The notes under the pieces are model-generated. The model saw only the letters and a program-made list of their open reading frames with translations, was not told the DNA's origin and searched no databases. A stretch of 64,000 nucleotides of DNA from Pyxidicoccus xibeiensis (GTDB lineage: Bacteria > Myxococcota > Myxococcia > Myxococcales > Myxococcaceae): assembly GCF_024198175.1 (NCBI RefSeq), contig NZ_JAJVKV010000004.1, forward strand, positions 1,111,222 through 1,175,221, in the 5' to 3' direction. Each line of letters starts with the position of its first letter. Positions within the stretch are counted from its first letter, which is position 1. The translations under genes and the position numbers were made by a program. Shown here piece by piece: positions 1-8,243 of the stretch.

Positions 1-698
1 ATGAGCCGCTGCTCGGCGGCGTCGCCTTCGGGCGTCATCGCCTGGGTGGGCAGCTCGTAGGGCTGCACCAGGACGATGTCGCTGCCGAGCTCCTGAGACG
101 CACCGGGTGGTAGGGACCGGAGGCGGTCTCCGAACATGCGCACGAACGGCGGACCGAAGAAGTTGCGCCAGTAGAGTCCCGCGAGTCCTTCGCTGGGGTC
201 GCGCACGGTGAAGGTCTCGATGGAGCCGATGCCATCCGGAGAAGGTACCTCCCTGCGGCCTTTGCGCTGAAAATCATCGGCCAGTCCGGTCCGGGCCAGA
301 GATGCGCCTAGAAGCCCCATGAGTTCAACGACCTGCTGAAGATGAGACCGTTGCCAATCAGTTTTATTGGCCTCACTTGCAGCTGTGTACCAGGCGAACT
401 GCCCTACAAAAGGGGGAGCGCCAGGTCTGGTAGGAGACAGACTGATGAAATCCCGGTCCGTCCAGGCAAGAACCATGAGGGAGCGCTTCTCCTCGTAGCT
501 CGCCACGAGTGCGTCGTAGTCGATCCGTCGTGGATCCAGCCGCCCGTCATGGCCGAACCGGTCATAGCGAACGGGATGGAACCAGCGGTAATCCTCAAAG
601 ATGCGCCGCAGGAGCGCACGGACCTCCGATGAAGTTGGAGGTACGGGGGGAAGGTTGATGCGGGTGGTGATGGAAGGCGGAACCATGGACTCGCTCAT
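1..698 (-). CDS. SitI-like immunity protein, copy 1 (3' end outside window)
   Basis: Probable immunity protein of the toxin encoded just upstream. The frame is open from an ATG at 698 to the window edge (about 232 codons). The toxin stop and this ATG overlap as ATGA (698-695), a translational-coupling arrangement. An ATG at 686 lies at the same distance from the toxin stop as the ATG of copy 2 (3360), so it may be the true start. No signal peptide is visible, so it should act in the cytoplasm. The first ~160 residues are only about half identical to copy 2. From the TVRD motif onward (below about nt 210) the two are nearly identical (YWRNFFGPPFVRMFGDR shared). G+C over 301-420 is about 54% by my count, far below its surroundings. 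It resembles, from memory, the Imm52 type of immunity protein; this was not tested. Confidence 0.7.
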   Translation of the reverse strand, partial: MSESMVPPSITTRINLPPVPPTSSEVRALLRRIFEDYRWFHPVRYDRFGHDGRLDPRRIDYDALVASYEEKRSLMVLAWTDRDFISLSPTRPGAPPFVGQFAWYTAASEANKTDWQRSHLQQVVELMGLLGASLARTGLADDFQRKGRREVPSPDGIGSIETFTVRDPSEGLAGLYWRNFFGPPFVRMFGDRLRSLPPGASQELGSDIVLVQPYELPTQAMTPEGDAAEQRL

Positions 699-2434
699 GG
701 GAAATATCGCACGGTGACACCACCAACCTCTTCGAGCGCCGTGAACCTTTCCTGCAAGGGCGTCGTCAATCGCGTTCTTCCCGCTGGATGGCGCGCGGAC
801 CGGAACCATACTTCGACATGCCCACCATGAACTTGGACGTAGTCCAGCATGGCCTTGAGGTTGCCGGTGAGCGCCATCTCCCCGCGGGCCTTCACCTCGA
901 TGAAGCGGTAGGGCTTGCCCCACACCAACTCCTCCGGGTTGCCCACCACCGAGTCCGAAGCGAAGCCCTGTGCTCGGCTGCCCGGCGGCGGTAGCAGCAG
1001 GGCCGTGTTCTTCTCATAGCCCTTCGCCGTGAGCACCTTCTGCTCGAACTCTCCACCTTCCCCCTTGTTCTTCAGCACCGTGCGGTACATCCGCTCCCAC
1101 GCCGCGTCCGGTGCGTAGCTGAAGCGGGGGTACTTGCCCGGGTGGCGGAACTGGTAGTCCACCCACGCCTGCGCCAGGTGCTCCGCACTCCCCGGCACCA
1201 GCCTCATTCCTTCCGCCGTCGCGCGCGAGCCCACCAGCGGCACCCGCGCCCCCGCCTTCACCGCCTGGGCCACCTCCGCCAACGGCCCTCTCAGCCGCTT
1301 CGCCAGCTCGCGCAACCACTTCAGCTCCTCCTCGGGCACCTTCTCGCCCCGCCCCGCCGCCTTCAGCAGTTGCTGCATCCGCGCTGTCTCTTCCGGCGCC
1401 AGGTGCTGCACCACCCGCTGCGCCACCTGCGCCTCCTGCAGGCCGCGTCCCGTCAGCAGCGCCGCACGCTCCACCTCCACCGCGTTGGCCAGCAGCGCGC
1501 CGCTCACCACCGGCAGTACCGCCCCCGCCACGCACAGCAGTCGCTCCTCCCCCGTCAGCTCCCGCCCCAAGAGGCTCAGCCCCACCACCGCCCCGGCGAC
1601 GTCCACCCCCTCGCCCACTCCAGGCAGCAACCCCACCGCCAGCTCCAGCAGCACCTCGTCCGCGGGCACCTCCTCCACGTACTCCGGTACCCACTCCAGC
1701 TGCGGCGGCGAGGCGTTGCCCTGCGCCAGCGCCGTCGCCAGCGCGCTGCGCTTCACCAGCAGGTAGACGGCCACCTCCTGCGGACTCTTCTTCAAGAAGT
1801 CCGGGTCCTGCGTGTGCCCGTACGCCCAGGCCAGCACCGCCGAGGTGAGCGCGTCCTGCGCTCCCTCGAAGACGGCGCTCTCCGTCACCAGCCACTGGCG
1901 CCCGGCCTTCCGGAAGTGTCGCGCGGCCAGCCACTCGCTTCTCCCCCGCGCCCACCTCCAGTACTCCTCCAGCTTCTCCTCCACCGCCCCGTCCCGCGCC
2001 TCGGCCTCACGGTTGCGGAGTACCCGCTCCACCTTGAAGCGCAGGTACACCTCCTCCGGCTCCTCTCCCGACAGCTGCGCCTCCGTCTTCCCGTGCAGCC
2101 ACCCCAGCACCTCCAGCAGCGCCCGCTCTCCTACGCGCCGCTCCGCCTCGGAGACCTTGGGCCGGCGCAGGGCCCCCTGCCGCTCGCGCACGAAGGCCAT
2201 GAAGCGCCCCAACTGCGCGCCGCCCACCGTGCCTCCGCCTCCTTCGTCCTCCACCTCCTCGCGTGGGAAGGGCGGCGGCGAGGCGGAGTGGTAGCGCAAC
2301 GGCACACTGTCCAGCCACGGCCCCAGTCGCTCTCCTCCCCAGCCCTGGCAGCCCGGCGTCAGCAGCAGCGCCACCAGCACCAGTGCCACCACCCGGTCTC
2401 TGCCCGTCGCTCGCCGGGGCCGACAGTCCGCCAT
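695..2434 (-). CDS. SitA-like lipoprotein toxin with C-terminal PD-(D/E)xK nuclease-like domain, copy 1
   Basis: Predicted 579-residue lipoprotein toxin. Basic n-region and hydrophobic core precede a weak lipobox ending PGC (Cys ~29). The middle is charged and helical, followed by a hydrophobic stretch around residues 270-320 (GVGEGVDVAGAVVG, ELTGEE), as in pre-toxin regions of polymorphic toxins. The C-terminal domain has the spacing of a restriction-endonuclease-fold active site: Asp494 in SDSVVG and Glu513-Val-Lys515 in FIEVKARG. Myxobacterial SitA toxins are lipoproteins passed between cells by outer-membrane exchange and neutralised by SitI; the architecture fits, but this is inference. 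No SitB-like partner is visible. The immunity gene follows with a 4-bp overlap. The body is nearly identical to copy 2; only the leader and the last ~46 residues differ appreciably. Confidence 0.75.
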   Translation of the reverse strand: MADCRPRRATGRDRVVALVLVALLLTPGCQGWGGERLGPWLDSVPLRYHSASPPPFPREEVEDEGGGGTVGGAQLGRFMAFVRERQGALRRPKVSEAERRVGERALLEVLGWLHGKTEAQLSGEEPEEVYLRFKVERVLRNREAEARDGAVEEKLEEYWRWARGRSEWLAARHFRKAGRQWLVTESAVFEGAQDALTSAVLAWAYGHTQDPDFLKKSPQEVAVYLLVKRSALATALAQGNASPPQLEWVPEYVEEVPADEVLLELAVGLLPGVGEGVDVAGAVVGLSLLGRELTGEERLLCVAGAVLPVVSGALLANAVEVERAALLTGRGLQEAQVAQRVVQHLAPEETARMQQLLKAAGRGEKVPEEELKWLRELAKRLRGPLAEVAQAVKAGARVPLVGSRATAEGMRLVPGSAEHLAQAWVDYQFRHPGKYPRFSYAPDAAWERMYRTVLKNKGEGGEFEQKVLTAKGYEKNTALLLPPPGSRAQGFASDSVVGNPEELVWGKPYRFIEVKARGEMALTGNLKAMLDYVQVHGGHVEVWFRSARHPAGRTRLTTPLQERFTALEEVGGVTVRYFP

Positions 2435-2586
2435 TCCGAACCTCCCGCGATTCCGGGACGTATGTTAACAGCGGTGTTGGCGCCTGCTGGACTGCCCAAG
2501 GCATGCCATCGAGCAGGAACCGACCATGCGCTGCTTCCAGTCATCCTGGACGAGCTGTAACGCACCGGCACGAAGCAGGGCCGGAA

Positions 2587-3360
2587 CTACCGAGTCCCGC
2601 GCAACAGGTCCGGAACTCGCGTGGGCTTGCGGTGCTGCTCGTGGTCGTAGAAGCACTCGGGCCCGAGCACGGTGATGAGCCGCTGCTCGGCGGCGTCGCC
2701 TTCGGGCGTCATCGCCTGCGTGGGCAGCTCGTAGGGCTGCACCAGGGCGATGTCACTTCCGAGTTCCTGATGTGCACCGGGCGGTAGGGACCGGAGGCGG
2801 TCTCCGAACATGCGCACGAACGGCGGGCCGAAGAAGTTTCTCCAGTAGAGTCCCGCGAGTCCTTCGCTCGCGTCTCTCACGGTGTGCACCTGCGCTGAAC
2901 CGATGCCATTGGAGTTGGGAACGATTCTGCTCTTCTTCCGATGCAAATCGTCGACAAGCCCAGACTCAGCCAGGGGAGAACCGAGCAGTCGCATGACTTC
3001 CGCCACCTGATGCAACTGAGCCTCTCGCCACCGTGCCTGCTTTGATTCTGAGACGGAAGTCGTCCAGCTGAAGCTCCCAGTAAACGGGGGCGCATCGTGC
3101 CTCGTCGGGAGAATCATCACGTAGTCCCTGTCAGTCCGGGCCGCGACCGTGATGTCCTGGAACTCACCGTAGTAATCCACCAAGGCGTTGTAGTCGGTAC
3201 TGCTCGGGTCCAGGCGCTCGTTGATGTTTGCCCGGCCGTAACGCACAGGCTGGAACCAGCGGTACTCCCCGAACACTCGTTGGAACAGCGTCCTCACGAC
3301 CTCGGTCGGAGGAGCGCCTGGCGGTAGATGAACGCGCGTGGAGACGTATCTGAAGGACAT
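2587..3360 (-). CDS. SitI-like immunity protein, copy 2
   Basis: 257-residue cytosolic protein, presumed immunity partner of the copy-2 toxin. ATG at 3360 is chosen because it sits 9 nt beyond the toxin stop, exactly as ATG 686 does in copy 1; a GTG at 3381 inside the toxin gene is the alternative. Motifs shared with copy 1 include YRWF-PVRY, RLDP, TDRD, PTR-APPF and a virtually identical C-terminal third (EGLAGLYWRNFFGPPF, LPTQAMTPEGDAAEQRL). The N-terminal ~150 residues are diverged, as expected if they recognise the diverged toxin tip. The complete copy ends in a basic tail (HRKPTRVPDLLRGTR). Function is inferred from position and from its linked divergence with the toxin. Confidence 0.72.
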   Translation of the reverse strand: MSFRYVSTRVHLPPGAPPTEVVRTLFQRVFGEYRWFQPVRYGRANINERLDPSSTDYNALVDYYGEFQDITVAARTDRDYVMILPTRHDAPPFTGSFSWTTSVSESKQARWREAQLHQVAEVMRLLGSPLAESGLVDDLHRKKSRIVPNSNGIGSAQVHTVRDASEGLAGLYWRNFFGPPFVRMFGDRLRSLPPGAHQELGSDIALVQPYELPTQAMTPEGDAAEQRLITVLGPECFYDHEQHRKPTRVPDLLRGTR

Positions 3361-3368
3361 GACTGGGC

Positions 3369-5108
3369 TCAGGGATACCACTGCACCTTCACTTGCGCCT
3401 GCAAGTTGAGTTCCCTGATGCGATCGCGCAAAGGTCCGGTCAGTCGTGTCTGCCCGTTAGGATGGCTCGCGGAGCGGAACCAGATTTCGATGTGGCCACC
3501 ATGCTCTCGCACGTAGTCCAGCATGGCCTTGAGGTTGCCAGTGAGCGCCATCTCTCCCCGAGCCTTCACCTCGATGAAGCGGTAGGGCTTGCCCCACACC
3601 AACTCCTCCGGGTTGCCCACCACCGAGTCGGAGGCGAAGCCCTGTGCTCGGCTGCCCGGCGGCGGTAGCAGCAGGGCCGTGTTCTTCTCATAGCCCTTCG
3701 CCGTGAGCACCTGCTGCTCGAACTCGCCTCCCGCTCCCTTGTTCTCCAGCACCGTGCGGTACATCCGCTCCCACGCCGCGTCCGGTGCATAGCTGAAGCG
3801 GGGGTACTTGCCCGGGTGGCGGAACTGGTAGTCCACCCACGCCTGCGCCAGGTGCTCCGCGCTCCCCGGCACCAGCCTCATTCCTTCCGCCGTCGCGCGC
3901 GAGCCCACCAGCGGCACCCGCGCCCCCGCCTTCACCGCCTGGGCCACCTCCGCCAGCGGGCCGTGCAGCCGCTTCGCCAGCTCGCGCAACCACTTCAGCT
4001 CCTCCTCGGGCACCTTCTCGCCCCGCCCCGCCGCCTTCAGCAGTTGCTGCATCCGCGCTGTCTCTTCCGGCGCCAGGTGCTGCACCACCCGCTGCGCCAC
4101 CTGCGCCTCCTGCAGGCCGCGTCCCGTCAGCAGCGCCGCACGCTCCACCTCCACCGCGTTGGCCAGCAGCGCGCCGCTCACCACCGGCAGCACCGCCCCC
4201 GCCACGCACAGCAGTCGCTCCTCCCCCGTCAGCTCCCGCCCCAAGAGGCTCAGCCCCACCACCGCCCCGGCGACGTCCACCCCCTCGCCCACTCCAGGCA
4301 GCAACCCCACCGCCAGCTCCAGCAGCACCTCGTCCGCGGGCACCTCCTCCACGTACTCCGGTACCCACTCCAGCTGCGGCGGCGAGGCGTTGCCCTGCGC
4401 CAGCGCCGTCGCCAGCGCGCTGCGCTTCACCAGCAGGTAGACGGCCACCTCCTGCGGACTCTTCTTCAGGAAGTCCGGGTCCTGCGTGTGCCCGTACGCC
4501 CAGGCCAGCACCGCCGAGGTGAGCGCGTCCTGCGCTCCCTCGAAGACGGCGCTCTCCGTCACCAGCCACTGGCGCCCGGCCTTCCGGAAGTGTCGCGCGG
4601 CCAGCCACTCGCTTCGGGCCCGCGCCCACCTCCAGTACTCCTCCAGCTTCTCCTCCACCGCCCCGTCCCGCGCCTCGGCCTCACGCTCCCGGTGCACCCG
4701 CTCCACCTTGAAGCGCAGGTACACCTCCTCCGGCTCCTCTCCCGACAGCTGCGCCTCCGTCTTCCCGTGCAGCCACCCCAGCACCTCCAGCAGCGCCCGC
4801 TCTCCTACGCGCCGCTCCGCCTCGGAGACCTTGGGCCGGCGCAGGGCCCCCTGCCGCTCGCGCACGAAGGCCATGAAGCGCCCCAACTGCGCGCCGCCCA
4901 CCGTGCCTCCGCCTCCTTCGTCCTCCACCTCCTCGCGTGGGAAGGGCGGCGGCGAGGCGGAGTGGTAGCGCAGCGGCACACTGTCCAGCCACGGCCCCAG
5001 TCGCTCTCCTCCCCAGCCCTGGCAGCCCGGCAGCACCAGACCCACCGAAAGCGCCAGCGCTACCACCCGATCTCGTCCAGACGCTCGCCGGGCCCGACAG
5101 TCCACCAT
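3369..5108 (-). CDS. SitA-like lipoprotein toxin with C-terminal PD-(D/E)xK nuclease-like domain, copy 2
   Basis: 579 residues, same length as copy 1. The lipobox (LVLPGC) is more canonical than in copy 1. Between residues ~30 and ~533 only about eight residues differ from copy 1. The presumed nuclease residues Asp494, Glu513 and Lys515 are the same. After LDYV (residue 533) the final 46 residues diverge (HIEIWFRSASHPNG against HVEVWFRSARHPAG, then different tails ending QWYP and RYFP). Both copies start from similar leaders (GGGAGG-type Shine-Dalgarno 9-10 nt before ATG) and similar upstream DNA for ~40 bp including GTTAAC. The near-identity of such long flanks points to recent duplication or ongoing gene conversion. 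Target (DNA or RNA) cannot be told from sequence. Confidence 0.75.
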   Translation of the reverse strand: MVDCRARRASGRDRVVALALSVGLVLPGCQGWGGERLGPWLDSVPLRYHSASPPPFPREEVEDEGGGGTVGGAQLGRFMAFVRERQGALRRPKVSEAERRVGERALLEVLGWLHGKTEAQLSGEEPEEVYLRFKVERVHREREAEARDGAVEEKLEEYWRWARARSEWLAARHFRKAGRQWLVTESAVFEGAQDALTSAVLAWAYGHTQDPDFLKKSPQEVAVYLLVKRSALATALAQGNASPPQLEWVPEYVEEVPADEVLLELAVGLLPGVGEGVDVAGAVVGLSLLGRELTGEERLLCVAGAVLPVVSGALLANAVEVERAALLTGRGLQEAQVAQRVVQHLAPEETARMQQLLKAAGRGEKVPEEELKWLRELAKRLHGPLAEVAQAVKAGARVPLVGSRATAEGMRLVPGSAEHLAQAWVDYQFRHPGKYPRFSYAPDAAWERMYRTVLENKGAGGEFEQQVLTAKGYEKNTALLLPPPGSRAQGFASDSVVGNPEELVWGKPYRFIEVKARGEMALTGNLKAMLDYVREHGGHIEIWFRSASHPNGQTRLTGPLRDRIRELNLQAQVKVQWYP

Positions 5109-5424
5109 TCCGAACCTCCCGTGACTCCAGGAAGAACGTTAACAGCGGAAACTCAGGCTCTGACGTCAGGGAGCCAGCCCTTGATGGCCACGGGCTGCAA
5201 TCAGGCCGGACGCCGGCACTGCGTGCCGCGACACACGTCAGGAGCAGTGAGCCCGTTCGTGAAGCCAGAGCGTGTACGTCCGCTTCACCTGCTCACCCGC
5301 GGGAAGGGAGCGCGGCGCTCCGAAGCGATTCCCTCGATAGCGCCCCTGCAGCAGGCGCGGGCTCCACCACCGTGGGCTGCTCGCGCTCAGCTCCGCACTG
5401 CACGCCGCAGCGGCAGACCACCGC
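5109..5424. other. Intergenic region upstream of copy-2 toxin
   Basis: About 316 bp without a convincing gene. It holds the presumed promoter of the copy-2 toxin on the minus strand (conserved with copy 1 for ~40 bp, including GTTAAC near 5140). No terminator, repeat or recognisable operator stands out in the rest. Confidence 0.5.
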
Positions 5425-5703
5425 TCACCGCGCCACCGCCGCGCACGTCAAACAGTGCCGTGCCTCCGGAATCGCGCGAAGCCAGTGCCGCCCAATCGCG
5501 CCACCGCACTGCATGCACCGGCCAAACGCGCCCTTGTCGATGCGCGCGAGCGCTTCCTCGATGTCCTTCAACTCCCGCCGCTCCGACTCGGTGAGCACCT
5601 CGGCCTCGACCTCCACCGCCTCCGCGGATGCTCCGGTACGAGCCCGCAGGCGGTGGCTACGCTGTTTCAGCGCCTCTTGTGCCTCACGCGCCAGCATGTC
5701 CAT
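5425..5703 (-). CDS. DksA/TraR-family C4 zinc-finger protein
   Basis: 92-residue protein with the TraR/DksA C-terminal zinc finger: CMQCG, then about 17 residues, then CLTCA, giving the four metal-binding cysteines. It is preceded by the family's helical segment (ERRELKDIEEALARIDKGAFGRC). It is shorter than E. coli DksA (151 aa), matching TraR-like short forms that bind the RNA polymerase secondary channel. The DxxDxA tip of DksA is not evident, so a regulatory role is inferred only. It lies upstream of the toxin cassette on the same strand, but the ~320-bp gap argues against a shared operon. Confidence 0.85.
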   Translation of the reverse strand: MDMLAREAQEALKQRSHRLRARTGASAEAVEVEAEVLTESERRELKDIEEALARIDKGAFGRCMQCGGAIGRHWLRAIPEARHCLTCAAVAR

Positions 5704-5871
5704 GTTCGCCTCCCACGGCTGCTCCGCGCCGCGGCCACTTCCGGAAACCCGAGCTCCGGTGCAAGAGGCCCTTTCAGGAAGCGTGCCCCGCCCCCACAGA
5801 GCGGATCAGCCCCCGGGCAGCGCAAGGCTTGCGCGCCGTCCGGAAGCCTTCCGCAGCCATTGCGGGTACGG

Positions 5872-5968
5872 CCCCCGGAGGCCTCACGGGCCCCCCGGAG
5901 GCCTCACGGGCCCCCCGGAGGCCTCACAGACGCCCGGAGGCCTCACGGACGCCCGGAGGCCCACCGGG
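5872..5968. repeat. 19-20 bp tandem repeat, about five units
   Basis: Units start near 5874, 5894, 5914, 5933 and 5952 with the core CCCGGAGGCCTCACGG; spacing is 20, 20, 19 and 19 bp. The array begins 8 bp beyond the stop of the START-like gene, so it would form part of its mRNA 3' end. It contains AGGCCT palindromes, but there is no T-tract typical of an intrinsic terminator. Confidence 0.8.
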
Positions 5969-5976
5969 CCGCCGTG

Positions 5977-6624
5977 TCACTTCGCCTTCCGGCGCCCCTC
6001 GCCATGCAGGCGGGCCCGCTTCTCCACCGCGCGGAAGGTGTCCACCACCCCGTCCTTCTGGCCCATGTTGGCCAGGAAGCCCGGAATCGAGCCCGCGGGG
6101 TCCACGGTGAACCGGTACACGGCGTAGGATTTCCCCTCGCCGCGAGGCTCCACGCGCCAGCTCCCCTCGTTGAGCCGCAGCCGCACCGTGTCCCGGCGCT
6201 GGGGGATGGCGTCCGGCTCCGCCGACCACCGCTGCGCGAAGACGCCCGAGCCGTCCTCCACCAGCTTCGACTCCTGCACCACCCGGCACACGTAGTCGCG
6301 CGAGGACACCACCGGCAGGTCCAGCTTCGTGTACGTCAGCCGCGCGCCGTCCGGCAGGTCCTTGATGACGCGCGACTCCTTCACGTACGGCATCCATTGC
6401 CGGTACGAGTCCACGTCCGTCAGCACCGCCTGCACGTCCACGGCGCTGGCGGCGAGCTCGCCTTCCGCCCACACGTCCTTCGCCTGGGTGCCCGGCCGGG
6501 GCCGGACCTTCACCATGTACGGCTTCTCCGCCACCGTCTCCCACGCCTCTTCCGCATGAGCCGTCCCGGCGGAGAGCAGCAGCGCGGCGGCCGCGAAGGC
6601 CCCCCGGTTCCCAAGCAGCTTCAT
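5977..6624 (-). CDS. Secreted START/SRPBCC-like lipid-binding domain protein
   Basis: 215 residues. ATG at 6624 is chosen because it follows GAAGAAGGA and begins a clean Sec signal peptide cleaved after AHA (~residue 24). The mature part resembles START/polyketide-cyclase-like domains: PYMVKVRPRPG, then VDVQAVLTDVDSYRQWMPYVKESRVIKDLPDGARLTYTKLDLP (motif region ~60-105), SRDYVCRV, and a C-terminal helix (IPGFLANMGQKDGVVDTFRAVEKRAR). Such domains bind hydrophobic ligands; the ligand here is unknown. It lies 119 bp downstream of nrfA on the same strand and could be read through from it, but has its own Shine-Dalgarno. Confidence 0.75.
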   Translation of the reverse strand: MKLLGNRGAFAAAALLLSAGTAHAEEAWETVAEKPYMVKVRPRPGTQAKDVWAEGELAASAVDVQAVLTDVDSYRQWMPYVKESRVIKDLPDGARLTYTKLDLPVVSSRDYVCRVVQESKLVEDGSGVFAQRWSAEPDAIPQRRDTVRLRLNEGSWRVEPRGEGKSYAVYRFTVDPAGSIPGFLANMGQKDGVVDTFRAVEKRARLHGEGRRKAK

Positions 6625-6743
6625 GTGTCCTTCTTCCGTGGCGCTCCGGCCTGGGCGCGCGTGCTCCATCCCACCTGTCCGACCCCCGGGCGAGCCCGGG
6701 TATTCACGCACCAGGCCTCAGGCCCACCGTCCCGCCCCTGCCT

Positions 6744-8240
6744 TCAGTGGGCCGGGCTACCGCCGCCAGGGTTGCCCACCGTCTTGCCCGGGGTGCCGGG
6801 CCCGGCGTGCGCATCCCCCGCCCCGGGCGGTGGCATGTCGGGGACCTCCGGCTTGAAGGATGGGTCGCGCACCATGATCTGCGCCTGCCGGATGAGGTTG
6901 GTCGCCTGCCCGAGGATGCGGGCGGCCTCCTCCGGCGCGTGGAAGCCCATCGAGTTCTCCGCCTCGATGAAGTCCAGCATGAACTGGCCGCGCCGCTGCA
7001 GCGCGTACACGCCGGCCAGGTCCGCGTCCGTCTTCCCCGCCACCTTCGCCGCCTTCACGTCGGCGATGAGCCCCACCAGCGCGTCCAGCCCCTGGTTGCG
7101 CAGCTGGAAGGTGCGCGCCTGGAGCGCCTCGGCCCGGGACCGCAGCTCGTCCTCCGAGAAGTGGTGGCACGTCTGGCAGGCGCGGTTGATGTTGAGCAGC
7201 GGGCTGCGCACGTGGTGGTCGCTGACCTTCTGCGCCCCCACCCGCGTGTACGGCATGTGGCAGTCCGCGCAGGCCACGCCCGAGCGCGCGTGGATGCCCT
7301 GGTTCCACATCTCGAACTCGGGGTGCTGCGCCTTGAGCACCGGCGCGCCCGTGTCCGCGTGCGTCCAGTCCTTGTGCGGGTTCTCCTCGTAGTACGCGAG
7401 GATGTTCTCCACCTTCAGGCCCTTGTCCCACGGGTACGTGAGCGTCTTCTCCGGGCCCTTGAAGTAGTACTCCACGTGGCACTGGCCGCACACGTAGCTG
7501 CGCATCTCCTGGCGCGTGGCGTCGCGGTTGACGTCGAAGTCCTTCACGCCCTGCGCCGCCTTCATGCGCGCCATGCCCTGCATGAAGGCCGGCCGCGTCA
7601 CCCGCAGCTGCATCGTCTGGCTGTCATGGCAGTCGATGCAGCTCACCGGGTGCTCCACCTGCTTGCGCGCCTCGAAGTACTTCATGTGGTTGAGCGCGTC
7701 GAAGCCCTTCATGATGTCGCCGTTGCCCAGCTTCTTGTACGCGGTGTACGTGCTGGCGTGGCAGTGGATGCAGGTGCCCGGCTGCTGCGTCACCTGCTGG
7801 CGCTCGGTGAAGGTCTGGTCGTCCAGCATGTACGCGTGGCCCCGCTCCTCGCGGAAGTCCTTGCTGAAGGCATAGCCGGCCCACATCGCCTTCAGGCGCG
7901 GGTCCTCCTCCAGCCGGCTCTGGGCCACCACGGAGCGCGGGTCCGCCTGGGTGGGCGCTCGCGGCACCGCCTCGCTGCCGCCGTACTGCGTGCGCACCTG
8001 GTCCACGGTGCGCAGGTAGCTGTCGTACTGGAGCGGGAAGTTCTTGCCCCAGATGGCGGGGTCCACCGTGTCATCGGTGAGCTCCACCACGCGGACGAAG
8101 GTGTTCTTCGCCTCCTGCTTGCGCTCGAAGATGTTGGTGGCAAGGGCGACGGCGGCCGCGGCGGCCAGGGCCGACACGAGGCCCACGCCCACCAGCAGTA
8201 GCAGTCCCCTGCGCTTCACGGGGGCATTCGGGTTCGCCAT
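6744..8240 (-). CDS. nrfA: Ammonia-forming pentaheme cytochrome c nitrite reductase
   Basis: 498-residue periplasmic enzyme reducing nitrite to ammonium with six electrons. N-terminal signal/anchor helix at ~11-36. Five c-heme motifs: CIHCH (157-161), CIDCH (201-205), CGQCH (251-255), CADCH (324-328) and CQTCH (355-359). Classic NrfA carries CxxCK at the catalytic first heme; here it is CxxCH, a variant known in part of the family. Other family landmarks are present (RSYVCGQCHVEYYF, QHPEFEMWNQGIHARSG, DHHVRSPL). The Pro/Gly-rich tail is unusual. It starts 3 bp after the nrfH stop, so the two are one operon and should form the NrfHA complex on the membrane. Confidence 0.93.
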   Translation of the reverse strand: MANPNAPVKRRGLLLLVGVGLVSALAAAAAVALATNIFERKQEAKNTFVRVVELTDDTVDPAIWGKNFPLQYDSYLRTVDQVRTQYGGSEAVPRAPTQADPRSVVAQSRLEEDPRLKAMWAGYAFSKDFREERGHAYMLDDQTFTERQQVTQQPGTCIHCHASTYTAYKKLGNGDIMKGFDALNHMKYFEARKQVEHPVSCIDCHDSQTMQLRVTRPAFMQGMARMKAAQGVKDFDVNRDATRQEMRSYVCGQCHVEYYFKGPEKTLTYPWDKGLKVENILAYYEENPHKDWTHADTGAPVLKAQHPEFEMWNQGIHARSGVACADCHMPYTRVGAQKVSDHHVRSPLLNINRACQTCHHFSEDELRSRAEALQARTFQLRNQGLDALVGLIADVKAAKVAGKTDADLAGVYALQRRGQFMLDFIEAENSMGFHAPEEAARILGQATNLIRQAQIMVRDPSFKPEVPDMPPPGAGDAHAGPGTPGKTVGNPGGGSPAH

Positions 8241-8243
8241 AGG

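Larger units (their letters stand above)
1..5150. repeat. Tandem duplication of a toxin-immunity unit, 2674-bp offset
   Basis: Two units in direct orientation are offset by 2674 bp (toxin stops at 695 and 3369). Flank A: 1-210 matches 2675-2884 almost exactly. Flank B: 836-2434 matches 3510-5108 almost exactly. The block between them (211-835 in copy 1, 2885-3509 in copy 2) is 625 bp in both copies but strongly diverged. Similarity fades about 40 bp upstream of each toxin start. Confidence 0.85.

Noticed and set aside
816..5600. Long open frames antisense to the toxin genes (300-590 codons)
   Set aside because: They mirror third-position G+C of the toxin genes, occur identically in both copies, and encode low-complexity Arg/Leu/Pro/His sequence with no domain.
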